64,000 bases of DNA from Lunularia cruciata (lineage: Eukaryota; Streptophyta; Marchantiopsida; Lunulariales; Lunulariaceae), in NCBI GenBank assembly GCA_948567375.1, contig OX419760.1, forward strand, positions 59,826,911 to 59,890,910, in the 5' to 3' direction. Of the stretch, positions 9,986 to 20,384 are shown piece after piece (the first letter of the stretch is position 1; each line of letters begins with the position of its first letter). The position numbers were made by a program, and so were the translations under genes. Below the pieces are notes generated by a model, which saw only the letters and a program-made list of their open reading frames with translations, did no database searches and had not been told where the DNA came from.

Positions 9986-12900
9986 AGATGCAACGTCCTC
10001 GTTGTGCAATTGTTGCTCAAATGCTTGCACCAACACCGGTGCATGTGCCAAATTGACAGCGGGTTCCCAAGTTGCTTCATAGAGGGGGTAACCTTTCCAT
10101 TGTACTAGATATTCCACCCGCGGATGGCGAGTACCACGAATGTGCTTTTGGAGAATCCGCTCCACTTCATATTCCTCTGTGCCATCAATGACTGTTGGAC
10201 AAGGTCGAATGTCCTGTGTGGAAGTACCTTGGCCTGATTGGGGAGCATACCTGCGTAATAGGGAGACATGGAACATTGGATGGATCTTCATGTGTGGTGG
10301 TAGCTCAAGGTGATAGGCCACCGCGCCGATGCGACAAAGAATCAAGAAAGGCCCAATAAAATGAGGTTTGAGCTTACGAGATCCAACTAATGTGAGGTTG
10401 GTTGTCGATAGCCACACTTGATCCCCAACATTGAACTCCATGTGCCTACGGTGTGCATCAGCATACTGCTTTTGTCGATTTTGCACAATCTGTAACCTAT
10501 GCTTGGCGCTCTCCACACCTTGTTGGATTCTAGAAACAAATGTGTTGACTGCATCAACCTTGGTAGTCACTGGACGGATCTTCATCAAGCTAGAAGGTGT
10601 GAAAGGATGCTCACCATACATGAGGAAGAACGGAGTGACCTGGGTGGAGGCATTCATTGAATTGTTGTAAGCGAATTCCACCAATGGTAGTAGGGTGTCC
10701 CACCTCTCTTGCTCTTCTAAGGTGAAGCCGCGTAACATGTCTTCAATCGTGCGATTAGCCCGCTCTGTTTGGCCATCTATTTGTGGGTGGTAAGCTGTAG
10801 ACATGGCCAACTTGGTTTTGAAGAAACCAAAGAGTGTTCACCAAAACAAACTGGTGAATTGGGTGCCTCTATCGGTGATGAGTACTCTAGACAAGCCATG
10901 GTGAGCAAAGACTGCATCTAAGTATAGTTGAGCTAGTTGTGGAGCAGTCACCTCCTTGGTGGTAGGGCGTACATGAATCATTTTGCTGAGCCGGTCCACA
11001 AAGACCACAATGGAGTCAAACCCTGAGGTGGTCTTGGGTAATTCACAGACGAGATCCATACTCACTTGTTCCCAACGTTGGGTAGGAGTGGGAAGAGGTT
11101 GAAGGAGCCCTGCAGGAGCTTGATTAGAAGCTTTGTTCTGTTGACAAAGTAGGCAGCTACGCACATAGTCCATCACATCGTTGCTCATCTTGGGCCAATA
11201 GTAATGGCGCTTGACTGCCTCCAAGGTCTTGTCCACTCCGACATGAGCTGCAATGGCCGAATCATGACATTCCGCTAGAATGATGGTGTGTAATTCTGGG
11301 ACATTTGGGATCCACAATCGGCCCTCCCGAAAGGTGAGTCCTTGGGTGCTGGTGACACCTTTGGACGATTGCGCTTCTACAATCTGTGGATCAGTTTTTG
11401 TAGCAGCTAGAATCTCTTGCCAGAATTCAGGGTTAATCTTCACCTCTGCCGCCAAGTTGTTGGCCATTGGCATGCGGGTGAATGCATCTGCAAGTTGCTT
11501 CTTACCTTCCACGTAGGTGATTGTCATGTTGAAGCGTTGTCACCACTCTGCCCACCAAATTTGGCGATGAGATAGATCCTTCTACGTCTCGAGGTAGACT
11601 AGAGGTTTGTGGTCTGTCTCTACTACAAATGCCTTCTCGCCCAGGTAGTGCTTCCAATGCTTGGTTGCTAGAACGATGGCCAGCTCTTCTCGTTCTGTGG
11701 TGTGGTAGTTGCACTCTGCCGGTAACAACTTTCAAGAGAAATATGCAATTGGATGCCATCCGTCATGCCACTCTTGTTGTAGGACTGCTCCTATTGCTAC
11801 GCCTGATGCATCCGTAGCCAACTTGATTGGACATTTTGGGTCATACCACTTCAAGATTGGTGCATGTAGCAAGGCGGCCTTCAATTCTTGAAAGGCCAAC
11901 TCTTGTGCAGTTCCCCATGTCCACTTCTTCCCCTTGCCAAGTAGTGCCGTTAAAGGCTGTGCAACCTTGGAGAAGTCCTTGACAAATCTACGATAGAATC
12001 CCGTCAACCCCAAGAAGCTCTTAAGTTGAGTCTGATCTTCTGGGGCACTCCATTTTTGAATGACCTCTATTTTATCTGTCAATACTTGAATGCCCTCTGC
12101 ACTTACTCTATGCCCTAAGTAGTCTACTTCAAACTTGCCAAACTCACACTTTGAGATTTTGGCGTACAACTGATTCTGTCTTAGAATCTAGAGGACCTCT
12201 CGTAGATGTTGTTTGTGTTCTGTCATCGTGCTACTATATACTAAGATATCATCCAAGAAGACGATAACAGACTTATCCAAGTATGGACGAAATATGTCAT
12301 TCATTAGGCTCATGAAAGTGGCAGGCGCATTGGTGAGGCCAAAAGGCATCACAAGATACTCAAAGTGGCCATACTTGGTTCGAAAGGCAGTTTTGTACAC
12401 ATCCTCCTCTGCAATTTGGATTTGATTGTAACCGCTCCGCAAGTCCAGTTTGGTGAAGTATCTTGCTCCATGGAGTTGATCAAACAGGTCATCCATGCGA
12501 GTAAGGGGTATTTGTTCTTCACTGTTTGCTGATTGAGACCCCGATACTCAATGCACATGTGCATTGTACCATCCTTCTTCTTCACAAACAAGACAAGGGC
12601 CCCATATGGTGATACGCTAGGTTGGATGAACCCTTTTTGTAGCATCTCCTCAATTTGAGTCTTACACTCCTCCAACTCATGAGGTGATAGGCGATATGGG
12701 GCCTTACAAGGAGGTGTCTTCCCCGGGAGTGTCTCTATTTTGTGATCTACTCGCCTTTTAGGTGGTAATCCTGAGGGTAGATCATCGGGAAAGACATCTT
12801 GAAACTCATCCACCACATCCTTCAATTTCTCAGGAATTTGTCCAGCGAGATGTGCACTCTGGACTTCTCTTATTAGACCCAGAAAACATCTATCGGTCTT

Positions 12901-13311
12901 ATAGATAGTTGTCGTCCCTACGACATATAGAGGCAGTTTTTGCCTGTGTGATTTTTCTTTAACCCCAATGATTGACCATTGGTGGGTTCTCACTAGTTTC
13001 TTCCTACAATCCACCATTGGGTTGTACTGCTCCATCCATGGCATGCCTAAAATTGCATCATAACGGGCTAACTGTATCACTTGCCACTCAATTGCTTCCT
13101 GATATTCTCCTACAGAGAGGGTTACCCGTCTAGGTAATGATTCAATCCTCTCTGTTTGCCCATTTGGTAACTCTACTTCTTCACTTCCATCTCTCTCTAG
13201 ATCCATTCCCAAGCTTATTGCAACAGAGCAAGACAAGAAATTCTCTGTTGCTCCCGGATCTATTAATACTCTCACTTGATTACCTTCTAGGATTCCATTC
13301 ACGACAATCAA
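9983..13311 (-). pseudogene. B2 pol: protease, RT, RNase H, integrase, chromodomain; broken
   Basis: Minus-strand pol with, in order: protease (DPGAT at the active site, where gypsy enzymes normally have DSG or [11 protein letters not shown] downstream), RT ([20 protein letters not shown] at 12260-12280), RNase H ([19 protein letters not shown]), integrase (HHCC finger around 11130-11260; DD35E as MDL, ITDRG and TERANR) and a C-terminal chromodomain with VQWKGYP and ATWEP. A one-base loss near 12499 relative to B4 shifts the frame. In-frame stops follow near 12188, 11732, 11583, 11540 and 10838. The stop at 12188 replaces a CAG that B3 keeps. The last 275 codons (9983-10810) are open. Confidence 0.9.
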
Positions 13312-13406
13312 TTGTGAGGTTGCCTTTCGGGATCTTTGCGCATTATTCTTCTTCCTTCCCTCGCTTCTCTGCTTCCTTATTGAGCCAATAAGGCCGCGAG
13401 GTACAT

Positions 13407-14454
13407 TTACTGGTGATCTTTGTTTTCCAAAGTGGTTTCCACCTCCTCCTCTTCAGTGTGCCTCTCCATGTTGTTCAAAGATCGCCTGTACAAAGGCCGA
13501 GGGCCTCTAGGGAAACGAGTGCGACAATTGGTAGATATGTGCCCAATACGGCCACAATTGTAACAATGGCGTTGTTCTCCTTGAGTCCCTTCTCCTCGTG
13601 GGACTCCATCTCTTCGTTCTTCTACCCGTCCTTGCTCTCCTTGAAGCGGCCGTGCTCCTCGATCCCGGAATCGAAGGTTGCCCAATTCCATCGGTACTGG
13701 TCCACCCATGTGTGGCATTTCTGCCCAATAATATTGAGGTGGAACTACTTCTTCACCTCCACTTAATGCTCCGGCTATTCTCTACGCACAAGCAATAGCT
13801 TCAAATACCGTGCGAGGGTTTTGCACCATGACTTCTTGGCAAATCCGCTCTTTCAACCCTCGTTTGAAATTGTCGAGAGCCTCTGCTGGACTCATGTCGG
13901 TAATTGCAACTTGTAGATCCTGAAATGCCTCCACATACTCTTGTACGCTATTCTTCTGTCTCAATCCCCATAGTCGGGTTCGAGCCATCTGCACAGAATC
14001 CACCGATTGGAAATTCTTGAGCAGTCCTTCTTGCATTGCTGTCCATGTGACCTCCCTTCTCTCTGCCAGCATGGATCGTTCCCAAGCATCATACCATGTG
14101 AGGGCTTTATTGGTCAAGTACCCACATGCAAACACGCCTGCAGCATGCTCTGTGATCTCTGTTGAGAACAATCAAAAATATCGATTCATTCTCGAGATCC
14201 AATTCTCCACTACTCCCATCGTACGCTGCCCCTTGTAAGGCTCGATGTTGCAGGTCTTCTTCATCCGGAGTAGCAATGTGGCTTCATCGTTGATAGGGTT
14301 CGTATGCACGGGTGCGTCTCCAAGTACTTCAGTCGCAGGTACTGGGTTTTGAGATGGCTCTTCTTCTTGCATGGCTTGATCGTTCCTGAGGATCTGCACT
14401 TGACTTTGCAATGTCTCCATGGTCATCTTAATCTCTCGAAATTCATTCAACATC
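13407..14454 (-). pseudogene. B2 gag, main part, split by A1
   Basis: One continuous minus frame from just inside the gag start to 13407, with two in-frame stops. The first (about 14172) is TGA after RYF where B4 has TGG; the second (about 13782) is TAG where B3 has CAG. It has a gag core (ALTWYDAWERS, QEYVEAFQDL) and a canonical zinc knuckle CX2CX4HX4C (CYNCGRIGHISTNC) near 13510-13555. The first 14 codons lie on the other side of A1 at 20103-20143; the duplicated CCTTG accounts for the extra five bases, and the reading frame is continuous across the joined empty site. Confidence 0.85.
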
Positions 14455-14459
14455 CCTTG
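14455..14459. other. Target site duplication of A1, left copy (CCTTG)
   Basis: CCTTG occurs immediately before A1 and again at 20103-20107. The unoccupied equivalent, CATCCCTTGCATTCCTTGC, is seen once in B3 near 28110 and in a close form in B4 near 54750, which confirms the insertion point. Confidence 0.95.
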
Positions 14460-14534
14460 TGTAACAATATGGAGTTTAGTGACAAAGTTAGTCGGGCTTA
14501 CGAAGTAGAGAATAAGACAAAATAGCCTAGATTA

Positions 14535-14751
14535 TTCTAGAAGCATCTAAGAAGCTTCTTAGGAAGCTTCCCAACTAGTTAACTTGCGCCCTAAGCAGGT
14601 AGCTTCTAGAAGGAAGCTTCTAGAAGCTTCTAACTAGCTTAGCTTGCACGCCAAGTAGGCGGCTTCTAGAAGGAAGCTTCTTCAAAAGCTTCCTAGTTAA
14701 CTTGGCTTGCACTCCAAGAAAGCGGCTCAAGGAAACTTCTTGAGAAGCTTC
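14535..14751 (+). promoter_or_regulatory. Array of heat-shock-element-like motifs in A1 U3
   Basis: The consensus plant heat-shock element is nGAAnnTTCn. GAAGCTTC occurs at 14551, 14563, 14613, 14623, 14673 and 14744, GAAACTTC at 14732, and TTCTAGAA at 14535, 14604 and 14664. Positions 14613-14630 form a perfect four-unit site, GAAgcTTCtaGAAgcTTC. The array ends about 20 bp before the TATA box. The same array is in the 3' LTR (where one further GAAGCTTC is intact) and in a decayed form in the A2 3' LTR. Heat response is inferred from the motif, as in the Arabidopsis ONSEN element, and is not shown here. Confidence 0.7.
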
Positions 14752-14770
14752 AAGGGTCTTGTATGCTACC

Positions 14771-14778
14771 TATAAATA
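14771..14778 (+). promoter_or_regulatory. A1 LTR TATA box
   Basis: TATAAATA preceded by CTACC, 105 bp before the LTR end, is in the expected place for the Pol II promoter at the U3/R boundary. The same box is at 19991-19998 in the 3' LTR. Confidence 0.75.
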
Positions 14779-14883
14779 CCAAGGCCGAAGCTCATGCTAG
14801 GCATTTGGAGTTTTCCCTCATTCAAGTGTCCCAATGTGAGCTTCCATTCTCCTATTTCTCTCCTCGGTTTTGGTCTTTTACAT

Positions 14884-14895
14884 TGGTATCAGAGC
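14884..14895 (+). other. A1 primer-binding site
   Basis: TGGTATCAGAGC, one base after the LTR, is the standard site complementary to the 3' end of plant initiator-methionine tRNA. Confidence 0.95.
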
Positions 14896-15153
14896 AGGAA
14901 TGGGATGGATGGAATTTATGGACCACCAAATCCACTTCCGCCAAACCATTGGGACTTTTGTGTCTAGATATTAACAAAGCATCGTTTCACACAATTCATC
15001 ACCTCACGCTTTGGGCAGGATTTTCTACATATGATCACCGTGTCAAAGGAACCCTTGATACTTCCAGTTGTAACTTATGGAGAACGGTGGACGTGTTGTA
15101 TCTACGTGTTAATCAACTAGATAAATTGCAGGTAGTGGAATAGAGTAGTAGCG

Positions 15154-15945
15154 ATGGCGGCAATACCGGATGTTATCCTTGCAATGCAACAACAAATCGA
15201 GCATCTTACTCGATTGTTGGATGAACGAGACCAGCAACGACGAGAACAGATAGACAGAGCGCCAGTTCGAGATGGAGAAGATCGCATTCGATTTCCAAAA
15301 CCCAAGGTGTTTGAAGGCAAGAATCTTCCAAGCACAGTGGAGAATTTTGTGTTTGACTGTGAACGTTACTTTGAAGCCACCAATCTTCAAGACGAGCGGA
15401 AACAAATTCTCTTGGCTTCTAGCCAATTGGATGGAGTGGCAAAACTTTGGTGGCGATTCCGAGTAGAAAGAGCTGAACGACAAATTGTTACACCAATTTT
15501 TACATGGGCAGAATTCAAGGATGCAATACTTGGTCGATTTCAGACTATAAATGCCACCCGAGCTGCACAAGATAAATTGGTGGAGTTGAGGCAGATTGGC
15601 TCAGTGAGAAGCTACATAACACAATTTCAGAATATCATCATGCAAATTCCAGATATCCAAGAAGGTGAAGTTCTGGATCGATTTGTGCGAGGATTGAAGT
15701 CACGAACCAGATTGGAGGTGACCATGCAAGAGCCACAGAATGTAGAACAAGCCATGCAATTGGCTGAGCATTTTGATTCCTTAGTTGCGACAACTTGGTC
15801 TCGACCTCGACCTACACAAAACCCACCAGTACCACGAGTGGAAGAACCGGTACCAATGGAGATTGATGCTATCCAACGAAGACCACTTGGCACAGCAGAT
15901 AGAGAAAGATTACGACAAAATGGAGGTTGTTTTTATTGTCGCTAG
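15154..15945 (+). pseudogene. A1 gag, ended by a stop inside the zinc knuckle
   Basis: Open for 263 codons from ATG 15154. It contains a gag core (KLWWRFRVE, FKDAILGRFQ, VRSYITQFQNI), a basic linker, and the first half of a CX2CX4HX4C knuckle (GGCFYCR). The next codon, at 15943, is TAG; the frame continues afterwards with LGHRIAEC and runs on to TGA at 16081. A2 has CAA at the homologous codon, so the stop most likely arose from CAG by C-to-T in a CHG context (inference). The truncated product would lack a complete nucleic-acid-binding knuckle. ATG 15154 is chosen because A2 has the same start context (GTAGT...ATGGCGGCAAT). Confidence 0.9.
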
Positions 15946-16079
15946 TTGGGGCATCGCATTGCTGAATGTCCACTCAAGAATGGACGACCTCGACAAGTTG
16001 CCCAAGTGGAGGTTGTGGAGCGGAATGATCAGGGAAACGAGGAATTCCAGCAGGAGATTTCGAGCCGCCTACTGGGAGC

Positions 16080-19000
16080 TTGATTAGTTCCAATGGGATT
16101 GAAGGCTCGACCTATGCAAGTTTGCTTCACTTGCAAGGTATGATATCTAATCGGGGTTGTAGAATTTTGGTTGATTCTGGAAGTTCAGAGAATTGCATGT
16201 TTATGCAAGTAGCAAAGGAATTGGGTATTCCTATCAAGCCAGTGATTGGAAGTAGTTTGATGATGGCGGATGGTAGAAAGGGTTCTGCATTCCGCACCTT
16301 GCATCCTGTTACCTTCAAGATTGGGAAGGAGTATTTGGAGTGTATGAGGTTTGTAGTGGCACCTCTACACTATGATATCATTCTGGGTCTACCTTGGCTT
16401 GAATGTCATAAGGTTCAATTTGATTGGACCCGACACCAAATTCAAGTACAACACCAGGGTAGGAATTTCCGATTAGGTTGTCTGGCACCTCTGAGTAAGA
16501 CACCTAAGAATAGTCAGTCCCAAGATGGGAAGTTTGTCGAGAAGGTAGCCATAGAGCGAATCTGGAAGGGAGATGAGTCCCAAGATGGGAAGTTTGTCAG
16601 GAAGGCAACCATGGAGCAAGCTCGGAAGAGAGATGAGTCCCTAGAAGGAAAGTTTGTTAATGAAGCAGCCATAGAGCAAGCTTTAGAGGAAGATAAGTCT
16701 GTATTCGCAATGTGGATCAAGTCGATTGCACAAGAACAATCTGAGGAGGGCCAAGTGCCGCATCAAGCAACGGTTGATCGGATAGTTCAAGAGTTGGCAG
16801 ATGTGTTTTCGGATGATCTGCCAAAGGGATTACCCTCTGATCGAGGTATGCCCTTCAAGATCAAGTTATTGCCAGGGAGTACTCCAGTGAGTAGACCAAT
16901 CTATTGGCTCTCACCAAAGGAGTTGGAGGAGTTGCGAACAACACTTACAGAGTTGTTGGAGAAGGATTTCATACAACATAGTACCTCTCCTTGGGGAGCA
17001 CCGGTACTATTTGTTCCAATGAAGGATGGAGGACTTCATTTCTGTATTGATTACCGTGGGCTCAATAAGCAAACCGTGAAGAATGCATATCCCTTGCCTC
17101 GGATCGATGACTTGCTTGATCAATTAAGTGGAGCACAATACTTTTCCAAGCTAGATCTTCGTAGCGGCTATTGGCAAATTCCTATTGAAGGAGAGGACGT
17201 GAAAAAGACTGCCTTTCGTACAAGGTATGGACATTTTGAGTGGAGAGTTCTACCTTTCGGACTCACTAATGCTCCAGCAGTCTTCATGGATCAGATGCAT
17301 CGGGTGTTGGAGGGGCTATTGGATCAGTCAGTGGTAGTGTTCTTAGATGATATCTTAATCTATAGTAGGACAGAGGCAGAACACATGAATCATGTGCAAG
17401 AAGTCCTAAGACGACTACGACAATGGAAATTTTACTGCAAGAAGTCAAAGTGTGCTTTTTGGCAAAAGGAGGTTACCTTCTTGGGTCATAAGATCTCATC
17501 AGAGGGGATCAAGATGGAAGAAGAGAAGATCAAGGCCATTACTGATTGGCCTACCCCGAAGGATGCTACCGAAGTACGAGCGTTCAACGGATTGGCCAGT
17601 TTTTACCGACGGTTCATCCACTATTATGCTCACGTGGTTGCACCATTGACTGACCTCTTGGGAAAGAACTCGAGCTTCCAATGGACCACCAAGCATGAAG
17701 AAGCATTCCAGAAGTTAAAGCATATGGTGTCTTCAAGACCCATTCTTCAACCATATGATCCTCAACTACCTTGTGTGGTTGATTTTGATGCTTCTAACTT
17801 TGCAATTGGAGCTGTGTTGCAACAAGAATTTCCAGATGGACTACATCCTATTGCCTTTGTGTCTCGCCGACTAAATACAGCTGAAAGAAATTACTCTGCT
17901 CGAGATCGGGAACAACTTGCAATGGTATATGCCACCAAGGTATGGAGGCATTATCTCTTGGGGAAACAAGTCATCATGCAAACTGATCACAAGCCATTGT
18001 TGCAGACCTTACACCTAGAGCACATGAAGAGTCGACATCATCGATGGGAAGAGCAACTCCAATTGTTCGACATCAAACTTGAGTATAAACCAGGTCGGTT
18101 CCATGTCATCCCTGATGCTCTATCACGACAACCTGATTTAAAGTCTCTTCCTCTCATCACGGCAGCAATTACGACGGCGTCAATTGATCCCAAGATTCAT
18201 AACGAGTTTCGGTTAGCCCTACAGCAAGATCCCTTCTTCCAAATGGTACACGGTCGTCTAACAGCACGCGACAAGGAGTACAACACCTTCTCCTTCAAGG
18301 AAGGCCTTTTATTCCATGCAGACCAGATCTATGTTCCAACCAAAGGTGATCTTCGACTTGTGCGCCTTCAAGAAGCCCATGATTTACCAATAGCTGGTCA
18401 CATGGGAGTGGACAAGACCTTGGGCACCCTCCAACGCCAATGGTGGTGGCCCAACATGACACAAGATGTTCGAGACTTTGTCCGATCATGTGAGAGTTGC
18501 CAACGGAACAAGGCCAGCAACCAGAAGCCGAGTGGACTCCTTCAACCACTCGCCATTCCATCCGCTCGCTGGGAGCATGTGAGCTTGGATCTCATCACAT
18601 CCTTGCCAAAGACAAAACAAGGACACACCGCAATTGTGGTGTTTGTGGATAAGCTTAGTAAGCAAATCCACTTGGCACCAACCTGTGATACCGTGGATGC
18701 TCCAACCTTAGCGCAAATCTACTTCGACAATGTCTTCAAGCATCATGGGATGCCACGTGTACTCATCTCCGACCGTGATCCTAGATTTACCGGGAAGTTT
18801 TGGCAAGCACTCTTCCAGATACTCGGCACCAAGCTTGCTTTGTCCACGGCCTATCATCCTCAAACTGATGGACAAACCGAACGCGCCAATCGTACATTGG
18901 AGGATATGTTGCGGGCCTTTGTCAATGTCCACCATACCAACTGGGATGAATGTCTTGCAGTTGTAGAATTTGCCTACAACAATTCCAAACAGGCAAGCAC

Positions 19001-19745
19001 TAGATTTTCTCCCTTCTTTCTCAATTTTGGCCAAGATCCGCTTGTTCCAGATTCTCTTCTTGTTCCCACTCCCTCTCAAGTTCCTCATACTTCTACATTC
19101 TTGACCACTATATCCCAATCTCTCCAACAAGCCAAATCTCACCTCCTTGTTGCTCAGAATCGCCAAAAACAATATGCAGACAATCATCGTCGTGATCTCA
19201 CCTTTGAAGTTGGTGATAAAGTCATGCTATCCTCTAGTAACCTCCCTCTCCCACTTGATACCCAAGTTCGTAAACTTGCTCCTAATTGGATAGGACCCTT
19301 TGATATCACCCACATTATCTCTCCTGTTGCTTATCGTCTTGCCTTACCTTGTCACATGCGTATCCATCCTGTCTTTCATATTTCCAAGTTGAAACCCTTT
19401 GTTCCTAACCCTTCTTCCTTTTCCTCTCGAGTCCAACCTCCCCCTCTTCCTGTCCCTATCAATGATCATGCGGAGTACGAAGTTGATCGTATCCTTGCAC
19501 GTCGCCATATTCAACGAGGCCGTCACCAACATACGGAGTACAAGGTCCTTTGGAAAGGGTATCCCCTTCATGATGCTACATGGGAACCTCTTTCTCACCT
19601 CCAGAATGCACAGATGGCCATCAAGGAATTTGAAGCTTCACTGGCGACGAGGATGTCACCAACTAGCGGCGGGGGAATATGTAACAATATGGAGTTTAGT
19701 GATGAAGTTAGTCGGGCTTACGAAGTAGAGAATAAGACAAAATAG
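16080..19745 (+). CDS. A1 pol polyprotein (protease, RT, RNase H, integrase, chromodomain)
   Basis: The frame is open for 1,221 codons, counted from a TTG at 16080 that need not be the true start; pol lies in the -1 frame relative to gag, whose frame ends at 16083. Domains: aspartic protease (DSGSS, residues 32-36; ILGLPWL, 101-107); a linker with three 20-residue repeats (147-206); RT with VFLDDIL (420-426); RNase H with DFDAS (568-572), E611, TDHKPL (D636) and PDALS (D679); integrase with an HHCC finger (H767, H774, C804, C807) and DD35E catalytic residues D837, D898 and E934; a GPY/F-type module (about 1069-1078); and a chromodomain (about 1131-1185) with Y1133, W1158 and W1168. The last 22 codons extend into the 3' LTR. 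All catalytic motifs look intact. Confidence 0.95.
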   Translation: MISSNGIEGSTYASLLHLQGMISNRGCRILVDSGSSENCMFMQVAKELGIPIKPVIGSSLMMADGRKGSAFRTLHPVTFKIGKEYLECMRFVVAPLHYDIILGLPWLECHKVQFDWTRHQIQVQHQGRNFRLGCLAPLSKTPKNSQSQDGKFVEKVAIERIWKGDESQDGKFVRKATMEQARKRDESLEGKFVNEAAIEQALEEDKSVFAMWIKSIAQEQSEEGQVPHQATVDRIVQELADVFSDDLPKGLPSDRGMPFKIKLLPGSTPVSRPIYWLSPKELEELRTTLTELLEKDFIQHSTSPWGAPVLFVPMKDGGLHFCIDYRGLNKQTVKNAYPLPRIDDLLDQLSGAQYFSKLDLRSGYWQIPIEGEDVKKTAFRTRYGHFEWRVLPFGLTNAPAVFMDQMHRVLEGLLDQSVVVFLDDILIYSRTEAEHMNHVQEVLRRLRQWKFYCKKSKCAFWQKEVTFLGHKISSEGIKMEEEKIKAITDWPTPKDATEVRAFNGLASFYRRFIHYYAHVVAPLTDLLGKNSSFQWTTKHEEAFQKLKHMVSSRPILQPYDPQLPCVVDFDASNFAIGAVLQQEFPDGLHPIAFVSRRLNTAERNYSARDREQLAMVYATKVWRHYLLGKQVIMQTDHKPLLQTLHLEHMKSRHHRWEEQLQLFDIKLEYKPGRFHVIPDALSRQPDLKSLPLITAAITTASIDPKIHNEFRLALQQDPFFQMVHGRLTARDKEYNTFSFKEGLLFHADQIYVPTKGDLRLVRLQEAHDLPIAGHMGVDKTLGTLQRQWWWPNMTQDVRDFVRSCESCQRNKASNQKPSGLLQPLAIPSARWEHVSLDLITSLPKTKQGHTAIVVFVDKLSKQIHLAPTCDTVDAPTLAQIYFDNVFKHHGMPRVLISDRDPRFTGKFWQALFQILGTKLALSTAYHPQTDGQTERANRTLEDMLRAFVNVHHTNWDECLAVVEFAYNNSKQASTRFSPFFLNFGQDPLVPDSLLVPTPSQVPHTSTFLTTISQSLQQAKSHLLVAQNRQKQYADNHRRDLTFEVGDKVMLSSSNLPLPLDTQVRKLAPNWIGPFDITHIISPVAYRLALPCHMRIHPVFHISKLKPFVPNPSSFSSRVQPPPLPVPINDHAEYEVDRILARRHIQRGRHQHTEYKVLWKGYPLHDATWEPLSHLQNAQMAIKEFEASLATRMSPTSGGGICNNMEFSDEVSRAYEVENKTK
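16518..16697 (+). repeat. Three 60-bp in-frame repeats in A1 pol linker
   Basis: Units start at 16518, 16578 and 16638. Each encodes a 20-residue unit of the form S(Q/L)(D/E)GKFV...E, rich in charged residues, between protease and RT. The old copy A2 has a single unit at the same place, so the array expanded in the A1 lineage or contracted in A2. Confidence 0.9.
19664..19679 (+). other. A1 polypurine tract
   Basis: A purine-rich stretch, GCGGGGGAATA, ends directly at the 3' LTR start TGTAAC. Plus-strand synthesis would start here. Confidence 0.8.
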
Positions 19746-20102
19746 CCTAGAATATTCTAGAAGCATCTAAGAAGCTTCTTAGGAAGCTTCCCAACTAGTT
19801 AACTTGTGCCCTAAGCAGGTAGCTTCTAGAAGGAAGCTTCTAGAAGCTTCTAACTAGCTTAGCTTGCACGCCAAGTAGGCGGCTTCTAGAAGGAAGCTTC
19901 TTGAGAAGCTTCCTAGTTAACTTGGCTTGCACTCCAAGAAAGCGGCTCAAGGAAACTTCTTGAGAAGCTTCAAGGGTCTTGTATGCTACCTATAAATACC
20001 AAGGCCGAAGCTCATGCTAGGCATTCGGAGTTTTCCCTCATTCAAGTGTCCCAATGTGAGCTTCCATTCTCCTATTTCTCTCCTCGGTTTTGGTCTTTTA
20101 CA
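19680..20102 (+). repeat. A1 3' LTR
   Basis: 423 bp, TG...CA, same length as the 5' LTR and about 1.7% different. The pol stop codon lies inside it at 19743. It is followed by the second CCTTG. Confidence 0.97.
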
Positions 20103-20143
20103 CCTTGCATTCCTTGCACCAGCTCTTGCAACTGCGGATCCAT
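20103..20143 (-). pseudogene. B2 gag, first 14 codons, cut off by A1
   Basis: ATG at 20143-20141, followed by codons for DPQLQELVQGMQ, runs to the A1 boundary. It continues in frame at 14454. All four family B copies share this ATGGATCC(G) start. Confidence 0.85.
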
Positions 20144-20176
20144 GGTTCCTGCAACACCCAATTGCTAACGTCTACT

Positions 20177-20380
20177 TCAATACAAAGTCAATATGATCAC
20201 TCTGGAAGGCGCACAAACTATCGGAACTACCATTGGGACCTCAAAAGCTATCACTCGTTGATAATACTCCTCACCAAAATTCCTAACCACAAAATCTCTA
20301 AACATCAATTTCGGCCTCACTACATAACGGATTTCTACTTGAGTGTTGAAAGGGAGAGGATTTGGGACATTCATATCCAT
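20177..20380 (-). CDS. B2 upstream ORF 2, SPFH/prohibitin-like (weak)
   Basis: 67 codons, between upstream ORF 1 and gag. The protein has VEIRYVVRP followed by RNFGEEYYQRVIA. The spacing and residues recall the prohibitin/SPFH pattern, roughly V.I...V..RP, then GE.Y..RV..S. That likeness is from memory and weak. It is open in B1 and B2 and, with an overlapping start, in B4; B3 has one internal TAA. It starts 7 nt after the T of the ORF 1 stop, so it could be reached by reinitiation or frameshifting (inference). Standard chromoviruses have no gene here. Its role is unknown. Confidence 0.5.
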   Translation of the reverse strand: MDMNVPNPLPFNTQVEIRYVVRPKLMFRDFVVRNFGEEYYQRVIAFEVPMVVPIVCAPSRVIILTLY

Positions 20381-20384
20381 ATTA

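Larger units (their letters stand above)
14460..14882 (+). repeat. A1 5' LTR
   Basis: It begins TGTAACAATATGGAG and ends GGTCTTTTACA. It has a dense GAAGCTTC-type array in the U3 part and TATAAATA at 14771-14778. It matches 19680-20102 at all but about seven positions. Confidence 0.97.
14460..20102 (+). mobile_element. Young Ty3/gypsy chromovirus A1 (family A), nearly intact
   Basis: A1 is 5,643 bp, with 423-bp LTRs (TG...CA), a primer site, gag, pol and a polypurine tract, flanked by the perfect duplication CCTTG. It lies inside the gag gene of B2 in the opposite orientation. The LTRs have equal length and differ at about 7 of 423 positions (about 1.7%), so the insertion is recent on the scale of this region. 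Pol is open over 1,221 codons; gag has one nonsense codon in its zinc knuckle. If relatives supply Gag, this copy could still be mobilised (inference). Confidence 0.97.

Noticed and set aside
10431-10670. Plus-strand ORF repeated near 24418 and 51217
   Set aside because: It recurs only because it is the reverse complement of the family B integrase region; recurrence is not evidence of coding.
11725-11735. B2 stop at RNase H as a programmed readthrough site
   Set aside because: B1 and B3 have ordinary codons at this place and the downstream frame has further stops, so decay is the simpler reading.
15109-15570. 153-codon minus-strand ORF
   Set aside because: Antisense to A1 gag, whose frame has clear family motifs and a match in A2.
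18708-19187. 159-codon minus-strand ORF
   Set aside because: It lies antisense to the intact A1 integrase coding sequence and has no protein features of its own; it is a shadow frame.
14460-20102. A1 as an endogenous pararetrovirus or as an envelope-bearing retrovirus
   Set aside because: Integrase, LTRs, target duplication and chromodomain mark a Ty3/gypsy chromovirus. No movement protein, coat-protein finger or envelope-like ORF was seen.
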